From Lutibacter sp. (lineage in GTDB: Bacteria > Bacteroidota > Bacteroidia > Flavobacteriales > Flavobacteriaceae), in contig SDWL01000134.1 in NCBI GenBank assembly GCA_004195315.1, positions 1 to 6,050 of the forward strand: a stretch of DNA of 6,050 nucleotides, given 5' to 3'. Numbering within the stretch: the first letter of the stretch is position 1; each line of letters starts with the position of its first letter. The position numbers and the translations under genes are program-made. This document shows, in pieces, positions 1 to 6,050 of this stretch. The notes under the pieces are model-generated. The model worked only from the letters and a program-made list of their open reading frames with translations. It searched no databases and was not told the DNA's origin.

Positions 1-19
1 AGATGTGTATAAGAGACAG
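1..19 (+). other. Synthetic Tn5 mosaic-end adapter (assembly artefact)
   Basis: The first 19 bases, AGATGTGTATAAGAGACAG, are identical to the hyperactive Tn5 mosaic end used in tagmentation library kits. This is an engineered hybrid of the natural IS50 inside and outside ends, so an exact match at base 1 indicates untrimmed adapter rather than a resident transposon. It reads in frame into the receptor gene and supplies a false GTG start at position 5, whose first five codons (M-Y-K-R-Q) are adapter. Genomic sequence begins at base 20. Confidence 0.95.
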
Positions 20-2164
20 GTAATTAATGGATCAACTGATTTAGGGACGATAACTTTAACAATTGATGCTGAATCCCTTGGTGAAATAGAAATTATTGCT
101 GAAAAAAGCACTGTTGAAATACGTTTAGACAAAAAAATATACAACGTTGGTAAAGATATGACTGTAAAAGGTGGCACAGCCTCTGACGTGTTAGACAATG
201 TACCTTCCGTTTCTGTAGATGTTGAAGGAAATGTAAGTTTACGTGGAAATGATAATGTGAGAATATTAATCAATGGAAAACCTTCTGGTTTAGTTGGTTT
301 AAGTGGTACAGATGCTTTACGTCAATTACCAGCTGATGCTATTGAAAAAGTTGAGGTAATTACAAGTCCTTCTGCTAGATATGAAGCTGAAGGTACGGCA
401 GGTATTTTAAATATAATTCTTAGAAAAGGAAAAGCCCAAGGCTTTAATGCTTCTTTCTCTACATCAATAGGAAATCCAGATAATTTAGGAGCCTCAACCA
501 ATTTAAATTATAGAACAAAGAAAGTAAACTTCTTCACTAATACTGGTTATAATTATAGAAAATCACCGGGTAATTCATTTTCAAATGTCACCTATTTTGA
601 TGACTTAGGTTCAATTAGTTCATTTAGAAATGAAGTAATTGAGTATGACCGAGAAAGAAAAGGATTTAACACAAGATTTGGTATTGAATACTTTTTAACT
701 GATAAAAGTTCGATAACCGGAACTTTTTTATACAGAAAGTCTGATGGAGATGATATTTCAACAAACACTATTGATTTATTAAACAACAATTCATCACTAG
801 TAGATTCAGGATTAAGAGTTGAAAATGAAAAAGAAGAAGATAAAACCATCGAATATAATTTAAATTATACAAAAGATTTCAAAAAATCTGGTCATAAATT
901 AACATTTGACTTTCAGTATGGGGAAAGTGAAGAAAATAACTTCAATTATATCACAGGAGGTAACGAAACACAAACTTCAGAAAGAAATACAACAGATGAA
1001 AGTGATAAAGAATACCAATTTAAAGGTGACTATACACTTCCAATAGATGAAAATACTAATTTTGAATTTGGGTTTAAGATTGATTTAGATGAATTGAATT
1101 CAGATTATTTAGTTGAAGATTTTGCTAATGGTGAATTTGTAAATAATATAGGTTTTTCGAATAATTTAAATTTTAAACAAGATATTTTTGCTGTGTATTC
1201 ACAATACGGCCAAAAAATAAATAAGTTTTCATATTTATTAGGTTTAAGAGCTGAAACAACTGACAGAAGAATTAGTTTGGCACAAAATAATGAAACTTAT
1301 GATAAAAAGTTTACAGAATTTTTTCCTACAATAAATTTAGGATTAGAATTAAATGATTCTGAAAGTATTACTCTTGGATATAGCAGAAGATTAAGACGAC
1401 CACGTCATTGGTTTTTAAATCCGTTTGAGTCAAGAACTAGTGAAACATATATTAGAAAAGGTAATGTAAACTTAGACCCTACTTTTACAAATTCATTTGA
1501 TTTAGGGTATTTAAAACGATGGAATAAATTCACTTTAAATACTTCAATCTATTACCAACATGCGGTAAACAATTTTGAAATGGTTCAAACTGAAGAATTG
1601 AGAGATATTAACAATATTGAAACAGTTGTAATAGTTAGAACACCTGTAAATTTGAGTACTCAAGATCGATTTGGTTATGAATTTACTGCAAATTATAATC
1701 CTTTTAAATGGTGGCGAATATCAAATAGTTTCAACTTTTTTAAATCTATTACAAAAGGAGATTATAATAATGTTAATTACGATTCTGATGATATTACTTG
1801 GTTTACTAGATTAACTTCAAGAGTTACATTACCTGGTAAAATTGAATGGCAAACAAGAGGAATGTATAGAGCTCCTTTTGAAAGTGCACAATCTAAAAGA
1901 GAAGGAATGGTTATGTTGAATTTATCCTTTAGCAAAGATATTTTAAAAGAAAAAGGAACACTATCTTTAAATGTTAGTGATTTATTAAATTCTCGTAAAC
2001 GAAAATCAGAATCATTTACTCCAAACACTTACACCATTGGTGAATTTCAGTGGAGACAAAGACAAATCCTGTTAAATTTCACTTATAGATTTAATCAAAA
2101 GAAGAAAAGATCACGTCAAGGAGATTATAATGGTGGTGGAGAGGAAGAAATGTTTGGATCATAG
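20..2164 (+). CDS. TonB-dependent receptor-type outer membrane beta-barrel protein, 5'-truncated
   Basis: This is the C-terminal 714 residues of a Bacteroidota outer-membrane protein of the TonB-dependent receptor superfamily (plug plus OMP_b-brl_3-like barrel). Numbering residue 1 from the adapter GTG at 5, residues 6-35 look like the end of a carboxypeptidase-regulatory-like domain. Residues about 36-142 are the plug, with conserved LRGNDNVRILINGKPS (79-94) and VITSPSARYEAEGTAG (118-133). The rest is barrel, rich in alternating aromatic strands, with the family block SRRLRRPRHWFLNPF (460-474) followed by a GNVNLDP stretch. The last strand ends at YRF; the remaining tail is basic, then Gly/Glu-rich. 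The signal peptide and most of the N-terminal domain, probably 70-100 residues, are missing because the contig starts here. Such proteins import bulky ligands or act as surface receptors driven by TonB. No SusD-like partner is visible, so the ligand cannot be assigned. The reading frame is open throughout. Confidence 0.92.
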   Translation, partial: VINGSTDLGTITLTIDAESLGEIEIIAEKSTVEIRLDKKIYNVGKDMTVKGGTASDVLDNVPSVSVDVEGNVSLRGNDNVRILINGKPSGLVGLSGTDALRQLPADAIEKVEVITSPSARYEAEGTAGILNIILRKGKAQGFNASFSTSIGNPDNLGASTNLNYRTKKVNFFTNTGYNYRKSPGNSFSNVTYFDDLGSISSFRNEVIEYDRERKGFNTRFGIEYFLTDKSSITGTFLYRKSDGDDISTNTIDLLNNNSSLVDSGLRVENEKEEDKTIEYNLNYTKDFKKSGHKLTFDFQYGESEENNFNYITGGNETQTSERNTTDESDKEYQFKGDYTLPIDENTNFEFGFKIDLDELNSDYLVEDFANGEFVNNIGFSNNLNFKQDIFAVYSQYGQKINKFSYLLGLRAETTDRRISLAQNNETYDKKFTEFFPTINLGLELNDSESITLGYSRRLRRPRHWFLNPFESRTSETYIRKGNVNLDPTFTNSFDLGYLKRWNKFTLNTSIYYQHAVNNFEMVQTEELRDINNIETVVIVRTPVNLSTQDRFGYEFTANYNPFKWWRISNSFNFFKSITKGDYNNVNYDSDDITWFTRLTSRVTLPGKIEWQTRGMYRAPFESAQSKREGMVMLNLSFSKDILKEKGTLSLNVSDLLNSRKRKSESFTPNTYTIGEFQWRQRQILLNFTYRFNQKKKRSRQGDYNGGGEEEMFGS

Positions 2165-2167
2165 CAT

Positions 2168-2205
2168 AAAAAAAGGGACAATTATTAAATTGTCCCTTTT
2201 TTTTT
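2168..2205. terminator. Bidirectional intrinsic terminator
   Basis: A perfect 9-bp stem (GGGACAATT at 2175-2183, AATTGTCCC at 2188-2196) closes a 4-base loop. It is preceded by seven A (2168-2174) and followed by nine T (2197-2205), so it has a U-tract when read from either strand. It lies 3 bases after the receptor stop codon and 17 bases past the stop of the minus-strand small gene, so it probably ends both convergent transcripts. Confidence 0.92.
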
Positions 2206-2221
2206 ATATTTTAATTAAAGC

Positions 2222-2392
2222 TTATTCTTTAGAAGCTTCAACTTTACCTTCATTTCTATATTTCCAAGATTCTCTAAAATAACCTACTAACCAATATGGA
2301 ATAATAAAAGTGATTAAAAAAATCATTAACCAAAATCCCATTGTAAATATGGTTAAGAATACTAAAAATCCTGAAAATTGTGATAAATCCAT
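2222..2392 (-). CDS. Small hydrophobic membrane protein, 56 aa, unknown function
   Basis: This short open frame runs from ATG at 2392-2390 to TAA at 2224-2222. The product starts MDLSQFSGFLVFLTIF. Residues 6-39 are almost entirely hydrophobic and aromatic (Phe, Leu, Ile, Trp) with Gly at 8, 19 and 37 and a Pro at 32, long enough for one long or two short membrane segments. From R40 the sequence becomes hydrophilic and charged, ending in VEASKE, which suggests a cytoplasmic tail under the positive-inside rule. A TAG stop lies in frame upstream, so the start is well bounded. A TAGTTTTG box lies about 31 bases upstream of the ATG, and the shared terminator lies just past the stop. The clean split between a membrane segment and a charged tail, together with these flanking signals, makes a real gene likely. 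I do not recognise the family and assign no function. Confidence 0.72.
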   Translation of the reverse strand: MDLSQFSGFLVFLTIFTMGFWLMIFLITFIIPYWLVGYFRESWKYRNEGKVEASKE

Positions 2393-2566
2393 AATTAATG
2401 AATGATGTTTTATGTTAGTACTACAAAACTAAATATTTATTTTAAATTTACTACTGTTCTTTTAATTTTTTTTATAAGTGACATTTCTCATTATAAATTT
2501 CAAAAAAGAATTGCAACAGTTCAAGCTATAATTTGTAATCCATAATTATACATTTTTTGGACAAAA
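2393..2566. other. AT-rich intergenic stretch, no gene seen
   Basis: This is the first part of the 334-base gap between the small membrane protein gene and the class I fumarase. Apart from the possible -7 box at 2424-2431, it shows only AT-only inverted repeats, such as TTTATAA at 2471-2477 with TTATAAA at 2491-2497. A 47-codon + strand frame (2402-2545) is considered spurious. Confidence 0.6.
2424..2431 (-). promoter_or_regulatory. Possible -7 promoter box for the small membrane protein gene
   Basis: Read on the minus strand, the sequence is TAGTTTTG, matching the Bacteroidota -7 consensus TAnnTTTG. It would start transcription roughly 20-30 bases before the ATG at 2392. I find no convincing TTG-type -33 element at the usual 19-21 base spacing, and chance matches are common in DNA this AT-rich. 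Confidence 0.4.
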
Positions 2567-2700
2567 AAAGGCTGTCTGATAAATAATTAAAATCGTTATT
2601 CTGAATTTATTTCAGAATTTCACCATACTGATAACGACTCATTCTGAGAACCTGAATCAAGTTCTGGTTGACGAAATTTCACTTTTTAGACTACCTCTTT
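2567..2700. repeat. Palindromic repeat-like element within the class I fumarase terminator region
   Basis: The element has nested symmetry. Outer arms GGCTGTCT (2570-2577) and AGACTACC (2688-2695) pair at six of eight positions; A and T runs flank them, and on the minus strand the left arm is followed by seven T (2569-2563). Inside are two hairpins: ATTCTGAA/TTCAGAAT (2598-2605/2611-2618, perfect 8 bp, 5-base loop) and AACCTGAA/TTCTGGTT (2649-2656/2662-2669, one T-T mismatch, 5-base loop). CGTTAT (2594-2599) can instead pair with ATAACG (2631-2636), and ATTCTGA occurs directly at 2598 and 2641. From memory, motifs like these recur between genes in flavobacterial genomes, so I infer a dispersed REP-like element. 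It begins 27 bases past the class I fumarase stop and could terminate that transcript or stabilise its 3' end. Confidence 0.6.
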
Positions 2701-2726
2701 AATTACTAAATCTAGTTTTCTATTGA

Positions 2727-4334
2727 TTATTTAAACTCTGCGAAGAAATCATTCCCCTTATCATCTACCAATAAGAATGCAGGAAAATCTTCAATTCTAA
2801 TCTTACGAACCGCTTCCATCCCTAATTCTGGGAAGTCAACTACTTCAACAGATTTAATACTTTGCTTTGCTAGAATTGCTGCTGGTCCACCAATAGAGCC
2901 AAGGTAAAAACCACCATTAGCTTTACAAGCATCTGTTACTTGTTTTGAGCGATTACCTTTTGCAACCATCACCATACTACCACCTGCTTTCTGGAAAGAA
3001 TCTACATAAGGATCCATACGCCCTGCTGTTGTTGGCCCAAAACTCCCAGAAGCCATTCCTTTAGGTGTTTTTGCTGGTCCTGCATAATACACAGGATGAT
3101 CTTTAAAATACTGAGGCATTTCTTCACCATTGGCTAGCATTTCACTAATTCTTGCATGAGCCATATCACGAGCAACAATTAATGTTCCTCTTAGGTTGAA
3201 GCGTGTTTTTACAGGATATTTTGAAAGTTCTTTACGTATTTTTTCCATTGGTTGATCCAAATCTAACTCAATAGCGTTTGCTAAGTGTGGTGCTTCTTTT
3301 GGTAAAAATTGTCCTGGATTTTTTTCTAATTCTTCCAGAAAAATACCTTCTTCAGTAATTTTACCCTTTACATTACGGTCTGCACTACAGCTAACACCCA
3401 TTCCTACTGGACATGAAGCAGCGTGACGAGGCAAACGAATAACACGTACATCATGCACAAAGTATTTACCACCAAACTGAGCTCCTATTCCACATTCTTG
3501 ACAAATTTTAGTGATTTTCTCTTCCCATTCAAGATCTCGGAAAGCTTGACCACCATCGTTACCTTCTGTTGGTAAATGATCCAAATAACCTGCTGATGCC
3601 TTCTTTACTGTCGCTAAGTTAGCTTCAGCAGAAGTTCCTCCAATAACAAATGCTAAATGGTAAGGAGGACATGCAGAAGTTCCTAAATCCAAGATATGTT
3701 TCTTAACAAAGTTGGTTAAATTTTCTTCCGTTAACAATGACTTGGTCATTTGATACAGGTAAGTTTTATTAGCAGAGCCTCCTCCTTTTGTAATAAATAA
3801 AAATTCGTATTTATTACCTGTTGCGCTATAAATATCTATTTGAGCAGGAAGGTTATTGGCTGAGTTTTTTTCTTCTAGCATTGTTAGAGGAACAATTTGA
3901 GAAAAACGAAGATTATCAGTTTGAAAAGTATTGAATACTCCTTTTGAAATGTATTCAGCATCATCTACACCAGTAAATACATCTTCACCTTTTTTACCTA
4001 CGCAAATTGCAGTACCAGTATCTTGGCAAGTTGGCAATTCACCTTCTGCCGTTACCATCTGGTTTAACAACATTGTATAAGCCACAAAACGGTCGTTATC
4101 TGTCGCTTCTGGGTCTTTAAGAATAATCTCTAATTTTTTCAAATGAGAAGCACGTAGGTAGAATGACACATCATGATATGCTGCTTGTGAAAGTAATTCA
4201 AGACCCTCAGGTGCTATTTCTAAAATCTTTCGCCCATCAAACTCCACTACAGAAATATGGTCTTTAGTTAACAAACGATACTTGGTAGTGTCCTTTGTAA
4301 TAGGAAAAGGCTTTTGGTATTTAAATTCAGACAT
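2727..4334 (-). CDS. fumA: Fumarate hydratase class I, [4Fe-4S]-dependent (EC 4.2.1.2)
   Basis: This complete 535-residue cytoplasmic enzyme interconverts fumarate and L-malate in the TCA cycle. It is the one-chain class I type, with the N-terminal cluster domain at about 14-290 and the C-terminal domain at about 295-530. The three cluster cysteines are C103 (LPTCQDTG), C222 (TSACPPYH) and C316 (VSCSADRN). Their spacings of 119 and 94 residues equal those of E. coli FumA (recalled as C105, C224, C318). D105, R143, H304, R389, T435, R439 and K459 (in KGNRS) line up with substrate-site residues recalled from the Leishmania enzyme. Nothing essential is missing. The family is oxygen- and superoxide-sensitive because one cluster iron is exposed. 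The ATG at 4334-4332 gives the expected N-terminus; no Shine-Dalgarno is visible, as is usual in Bacteroidota. It is transcribed away from fumC. The symbol could equally be fumB, since sequence alone does not separate these E. coli paralogues here. Confidence 0.97.
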   Translation of the reverse strand: MSEFKYQKPFPITKDTTKYRLLTKDHISVVEFDGRKILEIAPEGLELLSQAAYHDVSFYLRASHLKKLEIILKDPEATDNDRFVAYTMLLNQMVTAEGELPTCQDTGTAICVGKKGEDVFTGVDDAEYISKGVFNTFQTDNLRFSQIVPLTMLEEKNSANNLPAQIDIYSATGNKYEFLFITKGGGSANKTYLYQMTKSLLTEENLTNFVKKHILDLGTSACPPYHLAFVIGGTSAEANLATVKKASAGYLDHLPTEGNDGGQAFRDLEWEEKITKICQECGIGAQFGGKYFVHDVRVIRLPRHAASCPVGMGVSCSADRNVKGKITEEGIFLEELEKNPGQFLPKEAPHLANAIELDLDQPMEKIRKELSKYPVKTRFNLRGTLIVARDMAHARISEMLANGEEMPQYFKDHPVYYAGPAKTPKGMASGSFGPTTAGRMDPYVDSFQKAGGSMVMVAKGNRSKQVTDACKANGGFYLGSIGGPAAILAKQSIKSVEVVDFPELGMEAVRKIRIEDFPAFLLVDDKGNDFFAEFK

Positions 4335-4370
4335 CTTATATAATTTTATTGTAATTCATTTTAACTCTTA

Positions 4371-4378
4371 CAAATATA
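4371..4378 (-). promoter_or_regulatory. Possible -7 promoter box for the class I fumarase gene
   Basis: Read on the minus strand, the sequence is TATATTTG, a full match to the Bacteroidota -7 consensus TAnnTTTG, 36 bases upstream of the ATG. This would leave a 5' leader of roughly 30 bases. No clear -33 TTG is seen 19-21 bases further upstream, so the assignment rests on the -7 box and its position. Confidence 0.5.
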
Positions 4379-4402
4379 CAATGGAAGATGAAAATATTTG
4401 GT

Positions 4403-4431
4403 AAAAAAAAGGGTTTATTTATCCTTTTTTT
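4403..4431. terminator. Terminator-like hairpin between divergent genes
   Basis: Left arm AAAAAAAGGG (4404-4413) pairs with TCCTTTTTTT (4422-4431) around an 8-base loop. The pairing is mostly A-T with two G-C pairs and one G-U when transcribed from +. It has the A-run/T-run form of a bidirectional terminator but lies upstream of both divergent genes, about 25 bases beyond the likely -7 box of the class I fumarase. It might block divergent or antisense transcription; the stem is weak and may be low-complexity chance. Confidence 0.35.
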
Positions 4432-4690
4432 ATACTAAAACATAAAGAATGTAGTGATTGTCTGAAGTAACATTAGTCAAGTTTTTTTAATACTTAAATA
4501 GGCTAAGTTTAATAAATATTTTAAAAAAAATTAGATAAGACAAAAAAATTGTAAAATCAATGCTTATATTTAAATTAAAAACTAAACAAAAAAATTCTAA
4601 CTTACAAATTGTTCGGCACTGAAATTCTCTCTGATTTTCAGCCACACAATTCTTATAAAAAAAACTATTAAAATTGACAAACACAATATT
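4432..4690. other. AT-rich upstream region of fumC, no gene seen
   Basis: Together with 4335-4431 this forms the 356-base gap between the divergent fumarase genes. It is dominated by A and T runs. No full TAnnTTTG box with a correctly placed TTG is found on the + strand; TAAGTTTA (4504-4511), TATATTTA (4565-4572) and TAAAATTG are one-mismatch candidates. The fumC promoter must lie here but I cannot place it. Confidence 0.55.
4615..4643 (+). promoter_or_regulatory. Possible hairpin in the fumC leader
   Basis: CTGAAA (4619-4624) and TTTCAG (4636-4641) are perfect inverted arms around an 11-base spacer. The pairing extends to GG/CC (4615-4616/4642-4643) across a two-base bulge. It lies about 50 bases upstream of the fumC ATG and is the only GC-containing patch nearby. 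It could be an operator-like palindrome or leader structure; I cannot match it to a known regulator site. Confidence 0.25.
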
Positions 4691-6050
4691 ATGAAGTATA
4701 GAATAGAAAAAGACACCATGGGAAATGTTGAAGTTCCTGCTGACAAGTACTGGGGAGCTCAAACTGAACGTTCAAGACATAATTTTAAAATTGGCCCTAT
4801 AGGTTCAATGCCACTAGAAATTATTTACGGTTTTGCATACCTTAAAAAAGCTGCTGCTCACGCAAACTGCGAATTAGGTGTATTATCTGAAGAGAAAAGA
4901 GATTTAATATCAACAGTATGTGAAGAAATTTTAGAAGGAAAATTAAATGATCAATTCCCATTAGTTATTTGGCAAACAGGTTCTGGTACTCAAAGCAATA
5001 TGAATTGCAATGAAGTTATAGCCAATAGAGCTCAAGAAATTGCTGGTAAAGTTATTGGTGAAGGTGAAAAAGTTATTCAACCAAATGATGATGTAAATAA
5101 ATCACAATCAAGTAATGATACATATCCTACTGGGATGCATATTGCTTGTTATAAAATGATTATTGATGTTACAATTCCAGGAATTGAATTCTTACGTGAT
5201 ACACTTCAAGCAAAATCTGAAGAATTCGCAGCTATTGTTAAAATTGGTCGTACACATTTAATGGATGCAACTCCTTTAACTATAGGTCAGGAATTTTCTG
5301 GTTATGTTTCTCAATTAAACCATGGCTTAAGAGCATTAAATAATACATTACCACATTTAGCTGAATTAGCTTTAGGAGGTACAGCTGTTGGGACTGGGTT
5401 AAACACTCCAAAAGGGTATGATGTTTTAGTTGCAAAAAAAATAGCTGATTTTACAGCATTACCATTTATTACTGCAGAAAATAAATTTGAAGCTTTAGCA
5501 GCCCACGATGCAATTGTTGAAAGTCATGGAGCTCTAAAATTATTAGCTGTTTCACTAAACAAAATTGCAAATGACATTAGAATGATGGCTTCTGGTCCTC
5601 GCTCAGGTATTGGGGAGTTAATTATACCTGCGAATGAACCAGGTAGTTCAATTATGCCTGGAAAAGTAAACCCAACACAGTCTGAAGCTTTAACAATGGT
5701 TTGTGCTCAAGTAATGGGTAACGATGTTACAATTACAGTTGGTGGAACACAAGGTCATTATGAATTAAACGTATTTAAACCGGTAATGGCTGTAAATTTT
5801 TTACAATCCGCTCGTCTATTAGGTGATGCTTGTTTAAGTTTTAACGATAATTGTGCTGTTGGTATTGAGCCAAATTACCCGCGTATTACTGAATTATTAA
5901 ATAACTCTTTAATGCTTGTAACTGCTTTAAATCCAAAAATTGGGTATTATAAAGCTGCTGAAATTGCGAATACTGCACATGCAAATGGAACAACTTTAAA
6001 AGAAGAAGCTGTACGTTTAGGTTATTTAACTGCTGAAGAATATAATGAAT
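4691..6050 (+). CDS. fumC: Fumarate hydratase class II, iron-independent (EC 4.2.1.2), 3' end cut by window
   Basis: This encodes the first 453 residues of a homotetrameric class II fumarase of the aspartase/fumarase superfamily, converting fumarate to L-malate without a metal cluster. Matches to E. coli FumC include GSGTQSNMN (97-105), SSNDTYPTGMH (140-150), GRTHLMDATPLT (186-197) and the superfamily signature GSSIMPGKVN (318-327). The catalytic pair H189 and S319 corresponds to H188 and S318, with K325, N327 and E332 also conserved. At the second (B) site the E. coli His129 is replaced by Q130 (IQPNDD), while N132 and D133 remain. The ATG at 4691 gives the usual N-terminus (MKYRIEKDTMG); M10 would cut into conserved sequence. 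No Shine-Dalgarno is visible. The frame is still open at the edge and, by comparison with the 467-residue E. coli protein, lacks about 12 residues. It is divergent from the class I fumarase gene. Confidence 0.97.
   Translation, partial: MKYRIEKDTMGNVEVPADKYWGAQTERSRHNFKIGPIGSMPLEIIYGFAYLKKAAAHANCELGVLSEEKRDLISTVCEEILEGKLNDQFPLVIWQTGSGTQSNMNCNEVIANRAQEIAGKVIGEGEKVIQPNDDVNKSQSSNDTYPTGMHIACYKMIIDVTIPGIEFLRDTLQAKSEEFAAIVKIGRTHLMDATPLTIGQEFSGYVSQLNHGLRALNNTLPHLAELALGGTAVGTGLNTPKGYDVLVAKKIADFTALPFITAENKFEALAAHDAIVESHGALKLLAVSLNKIANDIRMMASGPRSGIGELIIPANEPGSSIMPGKVNPTQSEALTMVCAQVMGNDVTITVGGTQGHYELNVFKPVMAVNFLQSARLLGDACLSFNDNCAVGIEPNYPRITELLNNSLMLVTALNPKIGYYKAAEIANTAHANGTTLKEEAVRLGYLTAEEYNE

Noticed and set aside
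5..19. GTG at 5 as the true start of the receptor gene
   Set aside because: It lies inside the synthetic adapter; the protein also lacks a signal peptide and most of its N-terminal domain.
1..19. A natural Tn5/IS50 insertion end
   Set aside because: The sequence matches the engineered mosaic end rather than either natural IS50 end, and no transposase or target duplication is present.
592..849. 85-codon minus-strand open frame
   Set aside because: It lies wholly within the receptor gene on the opposite strand, is Ser/Leu-rich as expected for antisense of this AT-rich coding sequence, and has no features of its own.
1777..2028. 83-codon minus-strand open frame
   Set aside because: It is antisense to the well-supported barrel region and shows no recognisable domain.
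2402..2545. 47-codon + strand open frame with a short hydrophobic stretch
   Set aside because: It covers the likely promoter region of the minus-strand small gene, has no terminator or promoter of its own, and its composition fits AT-rich non-coding DNA.
4335..4690. A small RNA or riboswitch between the divergent fumarases
   Set aside because: Only short, weak hairpins and homopolymer runs are present; nothing matches a riboswitch core I can recognise.
4487..4762. 91-codon minus-strand open frame upstream of and overlapping fumC
   Set aside because: Its start lies antisense within the first 24 codons of fumC; the rest is translated A-rich intergenic DNA giving a Phe/Ile/Leu/Asn-rich product with no motif.
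1..6050. CRISPR array, tRNA, rRNA, phage or defence genes
   Set aside because: No spaced direct repeats, clover-leaf sequence, rRNA blocks or related protein motifs were seen on either strand.

Overview
The window looks like the edge of an assembled contig from an AT-rich member of the Bacteroidota, most likely a flavobacterium. Four things point there: a Bacteroidota-type outer-membrane receptor with a plug and a large beta-barrel, the lack of recognisable Shine-Dalgarno sites, TAnnTTTG-like -7 promoter boxes, and low GC (about 28-43% in most 60-base lines I counted by hand).

Layout. Bases 1-19 are not genomic; they match the synthetic Tn5 mosaic end used in tagmentation libraries. Genomic sequence starts at 20, inside a TonB-dependent receptor-type gene on the + strand that lacks its 5' end and stops at 2164. 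A strong hairpin flanked by A and T runs (2168-2205) ends this gene and, on the other strand, a small 56-residue membrane protein gene (2222-2392, minus). An AT-rich gap follows, containing a 134-base palindromic repeat-like element (2567-2700) at the 3' end of the next minus-strand gene. That gene (2727-4334) encodes a complete class I, [4Fe-4S]-dependent fumarate hydratase. A 356-base AT-rich divergent intergenic region (4335-4690) separates it from fumC, a class II iron-free fumarate hydratase on the + strand, which runs off the window about a dozen residues before its expected end.

Function. The two fumarases catalyse the same TCA-cycle step (fumarate to malate) with unrelated folds and different oxygen and iron sensitivity. 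Their divergent pairing suggests an isozyme pair that could be switched by oxygen or iron. The receptor and the small membrane protein have no evident functional link to them. I see no phage, CRISPR, natural mobile element or defence system, and no strong case for a new system. The observations most worth following are the adapter at the contig edge, the small membrane protein, the palindromic element inside what looks like a terminator, and a Gln in place of the B-site His of FumC.
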